Below, one piece after another: positions 6,503-9,448 of a stretch of DNA of 9,448 bases. A program made the position numbers and the translations under genes. The notes beneath the pieces were generated by a model that was given only the letters and a program-made list of their open reading frames with translations, had not been told where the DNA came from and did not search any database. Position 1 is the first letter of the stretch; the number at the start of each line of letters is the position of its first letter. Origin of the DNA: Prevotella sp. (GTDB taxonomy: Bacteria > Bacteroidota > Bacteroidia > Bacteroidales > Bacteroidaceae); NCBI GenBank assembly GCA_022511055.1, contig JAFLSH010000112.1:1-9448 (forward strand), read 5' to 3'.

Positions 6503-7426
6503 TTAATTGATGGTTGTCTTGTCTGTTGTGTCCTGGCCCTTCTTGGTGCGCACCTTGAAGTGGTCGAAGCCCTCGCCGTAAACGCCAATGACCGCGCTCT
6601 GCGAGACAAAGGCACTGGGGTCGACTTCGTTGATGATACGGAAGATGACATCGCTCTGCCGCCGCTTGGCCAGCACGAACAGCATCTTCGTCTCCTTGCC
6701 GGAGTAGAAGCCCTGCGCATTGATGACCGTGCAACCGCGGTGCGGCTCGCGGTTAATGCGCTCGCCTATCTCGCGATACTTGTCGCTGATGATGAAAAAC
6801 TGCACCGAGCGGCGCGCCGAGTCGACCACCTGGTCTATACAGAACGCGGTAACGTAAAGCACCACGTAGCCATAGATGACCTTCTCCCAGTCCTTCAGCA
6901 CAAAATAGGAACAGGAGATGACCAGTACATCACAAATCATGATAACCCGCCCCAACGACACATCGCGGTACTTGTTGATAATGGCGGCCACAATGTCGGT
7001 GCCGCCCGTTGAGCCGTTGTTAGACAGACCCAAGCCCACGCCGCAGCCGCAGAACACCGAGCCGATGATAGCCGCCATGAACGGCTGGTCACTCAGCAAG
7101 TGGGCGCCGTAGTTGCTCGTTATCACGCTGATGCTCACCGTGAGCATGGTGACACCGTAGACGGTCTTGACACAGAATTTCCACCCCAGCACCCGCAGGG
7201 CCACCAACAGCAGCGCGCCGTTAATCACAGAGTAAGAGACCTGCACGGGAATGCCTGTAGCCCAAAAGAGAATGGAGGAAACACCTGCCACGCCGCCCGT
7301 AGTGATGTTGTTGGGCAACAGGAAAATGCCCCATCCTATGGCGTAGCTCAGCATGGCGATGGTAATCATCACATAGTCACGCACTTCCCTTCCCAGAGTG
7401 GCGCGATTCAGTATGGTCTTAGTCAT
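6503..7426 (-). CDS. YitT family membrane protein (DUF161 + DUF2179)
   Basis: The 307-residue product has an N-terminal membrane domain with about five hydrophobic segments (roughly 18-37, 46-60 with 64-80, 89-104, 115-135 and 160-200). It carries the family glycine motifs ITTGGVAGVS (41-50) and NNGSTGGTDIVA (136-147). A soluble C-terminal DUF2179 domain (about 220-293) includes GFYSGKETKMLFVLAKRR and VIGVYGEGF. The family is widespread, inner-membrane and functionally poorly defined; a transporter role is often suggested. As first gene of the operon with DUF3737 and the PatB-like lyase, it might move a substrate or product of the lyase, which is inference. The ATG at 7424-7426 lies about 22 nt from a TACCTTTG box, which fixes the start well. 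It is divergent from miaB. Confidence 0.92.
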   Translation of the reverse strand: MTKTILNRATLGREVRDYVMITIAMLSYAIGWGIFLLPNNITTGGVAGVSSILFWATGIPVQVSYSVINGALLLVALRVLGWKFCVKTVYGVTMLTVSISVITSNYGAHLLSDQPFMAAIIGSVFCGCGVGLGLSNNGSTGGTDIVAAIINKYRDVSLGRVIMICDVLVISCSYFVLKDWEKVIYGYVVLYVTAFCIDQVVDSARRSVQFFIISDKYREIGERINREPHRGCTVINAQGFYSGKETKMLFVLAKRRQSDVIFRIINEVDPSAFVSQSAVIGVYGEGFDHFKVRTKKGQDTTDKTTIN

Positions 7427-7448
7427 ATACGTCTTTTAAATTTGGCTG

Positions 7449-7456
7449 CAAAGGTA
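7449..7456 (-). promoter_or_regulatory. Promoter -7 element of the yitT-DUF3737-patB operon
   Basis: The minus strand reads TACCTTTG, giving a leader of about 15-20 nt to the yitT ATG. No good TTG is seen 19-20 bp upstream, so the -33 part is weak. It faces away from the miaB promoter, and the two -7 boxes are 44 bp apart in an AT-rich region. Confidence 0.75.
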
Positions 7457-7500
7457 CTAATAATTCATAAGTAATAATCCATAATTCACAATTATTTTTG

Positions 7501-7508
7501 TAACTTTG
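7501..7508 (+). promoter_or_regulatory. Promoter -7 element of miaB
   Basis: TAACTTTG fits TAnnTTTG and lies 22 nt before the miaB ATG, which is preceded by an A-rich leader ending in AAAAAAGGG. A clear -33 TTG at the expected distance is not present. Confidence 0.72.
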
Positions 7509-7530
7509 CAGCAAAATTAGGAAAAAAGGG

Positions 7531-8898
7531 ATGAAAAAGCTATTGATTGAGACTTACGGATGCCAGATGAACGTGGCTGACTCTGAAGTGGTGGCCTCGG
7601 TAATGCAGATGGCGGGCTACGAAACGACCGAGCAGATAGAAGAGGCTGATGCCGTGTTCCTGAACACCTGCTCCGTGCGCGACAATGCCGAACAGAAAAT
7701 CTACCACCGCCTGCAGGCGCTGGCCGCACTGAGAAATACCAAGCTCAAGACCCATAACACCAAGCTCATCATCGGCGTACTCGGCTGCATGGCCGAGCGC
7801 GTGAAAGACGATTTGCTCCACAACCACGGCGCCGACCTTGTGGCCGGCCCGGATGCCTACCTGACACTGCCAGACCTGGTGGCGCAGGCCGAGACTGGCC
7901 ATAAGGCCATCAACATTGACCTCTCCACCACCGAGACCTATCGGGATGTAACCGTGCTGCGCCCCGGCCTGGGGCGCAAAATCAGCGGCTATGTCAGCAT
8001 CATGCGCGGCTGCAACAACTTCTGCCACTACTGCATTGTGCCCTACACCCGCGGGCGTGAGCGCAGCCGCGATATGGAGAGCATACTGCGTGATGTGCGC
8101 GACCTGCGCAGCCGCGGCTTCAAAGAGGTTACACTGCTGGGGCAGAATGTCAACTCCTACTGGGCAGCCGCCGACCCCTCGCAAGGCCCTCTCTCGCCCG
8201 GCGAAGGCCAGGGCGTGGGTTTCGCGCAGCTGCTGAGGGCAGTGGCCGAGGCAGTGCCCGAGCTGCGCATTCGCTTCACCACCTCAAATCCGAAGGACAT
8301 GAGCGATGAGACACTACAGGTCATTGCCGACATGCCCAATGTCTGCCGCCACATACACCTGCCCGTACAGTCGGGCAGCAACCGCATTCTGGAACTGATG
8401 AATCGCAAGTACACCCGCGAGTGGTACATGGGGCGCGTGGAAGCCATCCGCCGCATTGTGCCAGACTGCGGCCTGTCGACCGACATCTTTGTGGGCTACT
8501 GTTCCGAGACAGAGGAAGACCACCAGCTCTCGCTCTCGCTCATGCGCGAGGTGGGCTATGACTCGGCCTTCATGTTCAAATACTCGGAGCGCCCCGGCAC
8601 ATACGCCTCGAAACACCTGCCCGATGACATTCCTGAAGAGGTGAAAATCCGCCGGCTCAACGAACTCATACAACTGCAAACGGACATATCGGCCCAGCAG
8701 AACAAGAAAGATGAGGGGCGCGAGTTCGATGTGCTGGTCGAGGGCGTTTCCAAGCGCTCACGCGACCAGCTCTGCGGCCGCACCGAGCAGAACAAGATGG
8801 TAGTCTTCGACAAGCAGGGCCACCATATCGGCCAGACTGTGCGCGTGCGCATCACCAGCTCCACCAGTGCCACCCTGATAGGGCAGGCGGTGGAATGA
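7531..8898 (+). CDS. miaB: tRNA-2-methylthio-N6-dimethylallyladenosine synthase (MiaB)
   Basis: This 455-residue radical SAM methylthiotransferase adds the 2-methylthio group to i6A37 of tRNAs that read UNN codons. The N-terminal UPF0004 domain binds one [4Fe-4S] cluster through Cys11 (YGCQMN), Cys47 (NTCSVR) and Cys86 (GVLGCMAE). The radical SAM domain carries CxxxCxxC at Cys161, Cys165 and Cys168 (GCNNFCHYC) followed by IVPYTRGRE. A TRAM RNA-binding domain ends the protein (about 390-452). All catalytic cysteines are present. Two stretches are atypical: an NTKL...NTKL duplication at residues 69-79, and a Pro/Gly-rich insertion at 216-231 whose DNA forms an imperfect hairpin. Both stay in frame and fall between conserved blocks, so the enzyme is probably active. 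MtaB/RimO paralogs are less likely given the MiaB-type NTCSVRDNAEQK and TRGRERSR motifs. Confidence 0.96.
   Translation: MKKLLIETYGCQMNVADSEVVASVMQMAGYETTEQIEEADAVFLNTCSVRDNAEQKIYHRLQALAALRNTKLKTHNTKLIIGVLGCMAERVKDDLLHNHGADLVAGPDAYLTLPDLVAQAETGHKAINIDLSTTETYRDVTVLRPGLGRKISGYVSIMRGCNNFCHYCIVPYTRGRERSRDMESILRDVRDLRSRGFKEVTLLGQNVNSYWAAADPSQGPLSPGEGQGVGFAQLLRAVAEAVPELRIRFTTSNPKDMSDETLQVIADMPNVCRHIHLPVQSGSNRILELMNRKYTREWYMGRVEAIRRIVPDCGLSTDIFVGYCSETEEDHQLSLSLMREVGYDSAFMFKYSERPGTYASKHLPDDIPEEVKIRRLNELIQLQTDISAQQNKKDEGREFDVLVEGVSKRSRDQLCGRTEQNKMVVFDKQGHHIGQTVRVRITSSTSATLIGQAVE
7735..7768 (+). repeat. 21-bp-period direct repeat inside miaB
   Basis: AATACCAAGCTCA (7735-7747) recurs as AACACCAAGCTCA (7756-7768), 12 of 13 bases identical and exactly 21 bp (7 codons) apart. 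It encodes NTKL twice. It falls in the variable linker before the third cluster cysteine (Cys86). Confidence 0.7.
8186..8214 (+). repeat. Imperfect hairpin insertion within miaB
   Basis: GCCCT (8186-8190) pairs with AGGGC (8210-8214), and TCGC (8194-8197) pairs with GCGA (8201-8204) around CCG. The encoded segment PSQGPLSPGEGQGVGF (residues 216-231) looks unlike family sequence and resembles translated short GC-rich palindromic elements. Confidence 0.5.
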
Positions 8899-8916
8899 AA
8901 ACCGGCAAAACTCGGG

Positions 8917-8930
8917 TGTGTGCGCACACA
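8917..8930. repeat. 14-bp perfect palindrome after miaB
   Basis: TGTGTGCGCACACA is fully self-complementary, 18 nt after the miaB stop. No T-tract follows, so it is not a convincing terminator. It may be a protein-binding dyad ahead of the downstream promoter, or chance. Confidence 0.5.
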
Positions 8931-8935
8931 TCTGA

Positions 8936-8949
8936 TTGATTTACGTCAA
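8936..8949. promoter_or_regulatory. Possible CRP/FNR-type binding site
   Basis: TTGAT-TTAC-GTCAA is a 5-4-5 dyad with one mismatch in the half-site symmetry, resembling the TTGAT-N4-ATCAA boxes of CRP/FNR-family regulators. It is centred about 80 bp upstream of the predicted start of the downstream RNA. This rests on motif resemblance only. Confidence 0.3.
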
Positions 8950-8988
8950 AAGAAGCTGATATTTTCTACAAAAACACTCAGAAAAGCA

Positions 8989-9018
8989 TTGCTGTTCGCG
9001 AAAACAGCCGTACCTTTG
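8989..9018 (+). promoter_or_regulatory. Strong Bacteroidota promoter for an orphan RNA
   Basis: TTG at 8989-8991 is followed by a 19-bp spacer and TACCTTTG at 9011-9018, one of the two best promoter matches in the window along with that of trpS. The spacer contains an inverted repeat, GCTGTT (8991-8996) and AACAGC (9003-9008). Transcription would start near 9024-9026. Confidence 0.85.
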
Positions 9019-9214
9019 CACCGTCAAAAGACAACAAGGCAGTCTTGGCGTAGACAAAGGCCGGAAGTCTGGCGACACAAAAACATTGCAAAAGTTAATA
9101 TGATTGTTTTAGGTTAGTAGAATATAGTTTTAGGTTTTTAGTTATTGGTAATTAGATTGCTTCAATAGAGTTTAGTTTTGGTAAAAACAGATTGTAAGTC
9201 ATGGATAACACAGC

Positions 9215-9238
9215 AGGAGCAAGCGGCTCCTTACTTTT
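9215..9238 (+). terminator. Internal hairpin, possible early terminator
   Basis: AGGAGC (9215-9220) pairs with GCTCCT (9226-9231) around a 5-nt loop, followed by TACTTTT. Flanking GTAAG (9194-9198) can also pair with CTTAC (9230-9234). It could give a shorter RNA of about 215 nt or act as a structural element of the longer one. Confidence 0.4.
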
Positions 9239-9264
9239 GAGACAAAACATTTTCAATAATGCAG

Positions 9265-9304
9265 GACAGCCCCGAGAAGTGATTCTGGGGGCTGTCATTT
9301 TTTT
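9265..9304 (+). terminator. Strong intrinsic terminator
   Basis: GACAGCCCC (9265-9273) pairs with GGGGCTGTC (9288-9296). Inside, AGAA (9275-9278) pairs with TTCT (9283-9286) around GTGA. Seven T residues follow (9298-9304). The minus strand has no T-tract after the stem, so it acts in the plus direction. No protein gene lies immediately upstream, so it supports a separate RNA. Confidence 0.9.
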
Positions 9305-9377
9305 CACCGCTATCGTTCTGCCGACCGACAATAGGGCTGATAGCAGCATCTCTTGCCGACTATCGCGCACCCGCCCA

Positions 9378-9448
9378 TCAGTCATAGTATTCTATCTTCA
9401 GTGTCTCGCTCACGTTGACATCGGGGTAGAAGCTGTCGCCGTGTTTGT
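9378..9448 (-). CDS. Unidentified protein, C-terminal 22 residues only
   Basis: A minus-strand frame is open from the window edge to a TGA at 9378-9380 and ends ...PDVNVSETLKIEYYD. The GC-rich third codon positions and sensible composition (GDSFYP before that tail) look like real coding sequence, and the neighbouring frames read poorly. The rest lies beyond the window, so I cannot name the family. It converges on the putative RNA gene. No T-tailed hairpin was found just after its stop on the minus strand. Confidence 0.6.
   Translation of the reverse strand, partial: KHGDSFYPDVNVSETLKIEYYD

Larger units (their letters stand above)
9025..9304 (+). ncRNA. Putative small non-coding RNA (~280 nt), unidentified
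   Basis: A strong promoter (8989-9018) and a strong intrinsic terminator (9265-9304) delimit a transcript of about 280 nt with no credible protein. The only short frame beginning near its 5' half is MIVLG (ATG at 9100). A frame opening at the ATG at 9201 runs through the terminator hairpin and then antisense over the neighbouring gene. The 5' part holds an imperfect direct repeat, AGTCTTGGCGTAGACA (9041-9056) and AGTCTGGCGACACA (9066-9079). The middle is AT-rich with GTTTTAGGTT repeated at 9106-9115 and 9127-9136. The 3' part has an AGGAGC/GCTCCT hairpin (9215-9231). I cannot match it to 6S RNA, tmRNA, RNase P RNA or SRP RNA. The Rfam family Bacteroidales-1 RNA, described as bounded by such a promoter and terminator, is a candidate to test. 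The start coordinate is estimated from the promoter. Confidence 0.65.

Noticed and set aside
7540..8184. Minus-strand open frame (214 codons) opposite miaB
   Set aside because: Antisense shadow of miaB; no promoter or motif support.
8920..9117. 65-codon plus-strand frame after miaB
   Set aside because: It spans the strong promoter at 8989-9018, has a Lys/Arg-rich composition without motif, and starts inside the palindrome at 8917-8930.
9025..9304. Assignment of the putative RNA as 6S RNA, tmRNA, RNase P RNA or SRP RNA
   Set aside because: No long 5'-3' closing helix for 6S, no tRNA-like ends, no RNase P core motif (GAGGAAAGTCC-like) and no SRP-type conserved loop could be seen by eye.
9309..9344. 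GCTATC...GATAGC inverted repeat as terminator of the minus-strand partial gene
   Set aside because: Only 6 bp with a 24-nt spacer, and no T-tract follows on the minus strand.
9152..9385. 77-codon minus-strand frame across the putative RNA
   Set aside because: It runs antisense through the terminator hairpin and out of frame over the end of the better-supported partial gene.
9201..9448. Plus-strand frame open from an ATG at 9201 to the window edge
   Set aside because: It reads through the terminator stem and T-tract, then lies antisense to the convincing C-terminus at 9378-9448.

Overview
The window looks like chromosomal DNA from a member of the Bacteroidota, most likely order Bacteroidales and plausibly a GC-rich Prevotellaceae. 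The main evidence is the phylum-specific promoter element TAnnTTTG (TACCTTTG or TAACTTTG), found upstream of five transcription units on both strands. Leaders are mostly A-rich without Shine-Dalgarno sites, and the protein families are typical of the group. The gene content is mostly ordinary core and accessory metabolism. I see no mobile element, CRISPR array, tRNA or rRNA.

Layout. (1) 95-3173, plus strand: trpS (tryptophanyl-tRNA synthetase), a Fur-family zinc-type repressor and a ~500-residue acetyl/succinyl-CoA:acetate CoA-transferase. One promoter precedes trpS, no further TAnnTTTG box is visible inside, and one strong hairpin terminator (3178-3220) closes the unit. (2) 3228-4330, minus strand: an ECF sigma factor followed 17 nt later by a coiled-coil protein with four membrane segments, a candidate partner or anti-sigma factor. 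(3) 4451-7426, minus strand: YitT-family membrane protein, then a DUF3737 beta-helix-like protein, then a MalY/PatB-type PLP C-S lyase or aminotransferase. The gaps are 19 and 11 nt, so this is very probably one operon. A hairpin ending this operon is interleaved with the promoter of the sigma operon. (4) 7531-8898, plus strand: miaB, divergent from the yitT operon, with two family-atypical in-frame insertions. (5) 8899-9377: no credible protein gene, but a near-ideal promoter (TTG-N19-TACCTTTG) and a strong intrinsic terminator about 280 nt downstream delimit a probable small RNA gene. (6) 9378-9448, minus strand: the last 22 codons of a gene that continues beyond the window.

Functionally, the left unit combines tRNA charging, a metal-responsive repressor and short-chain-acid/CoA fermentation. 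The middle units suggest sigma-factor signalling through a membrane partner and a sulfur-amino-acid lyase operon with a putative membrane transporter. The least explained part is the putative orphan RNA at ~9025-9304 together with the dyad sequences around its promoter.
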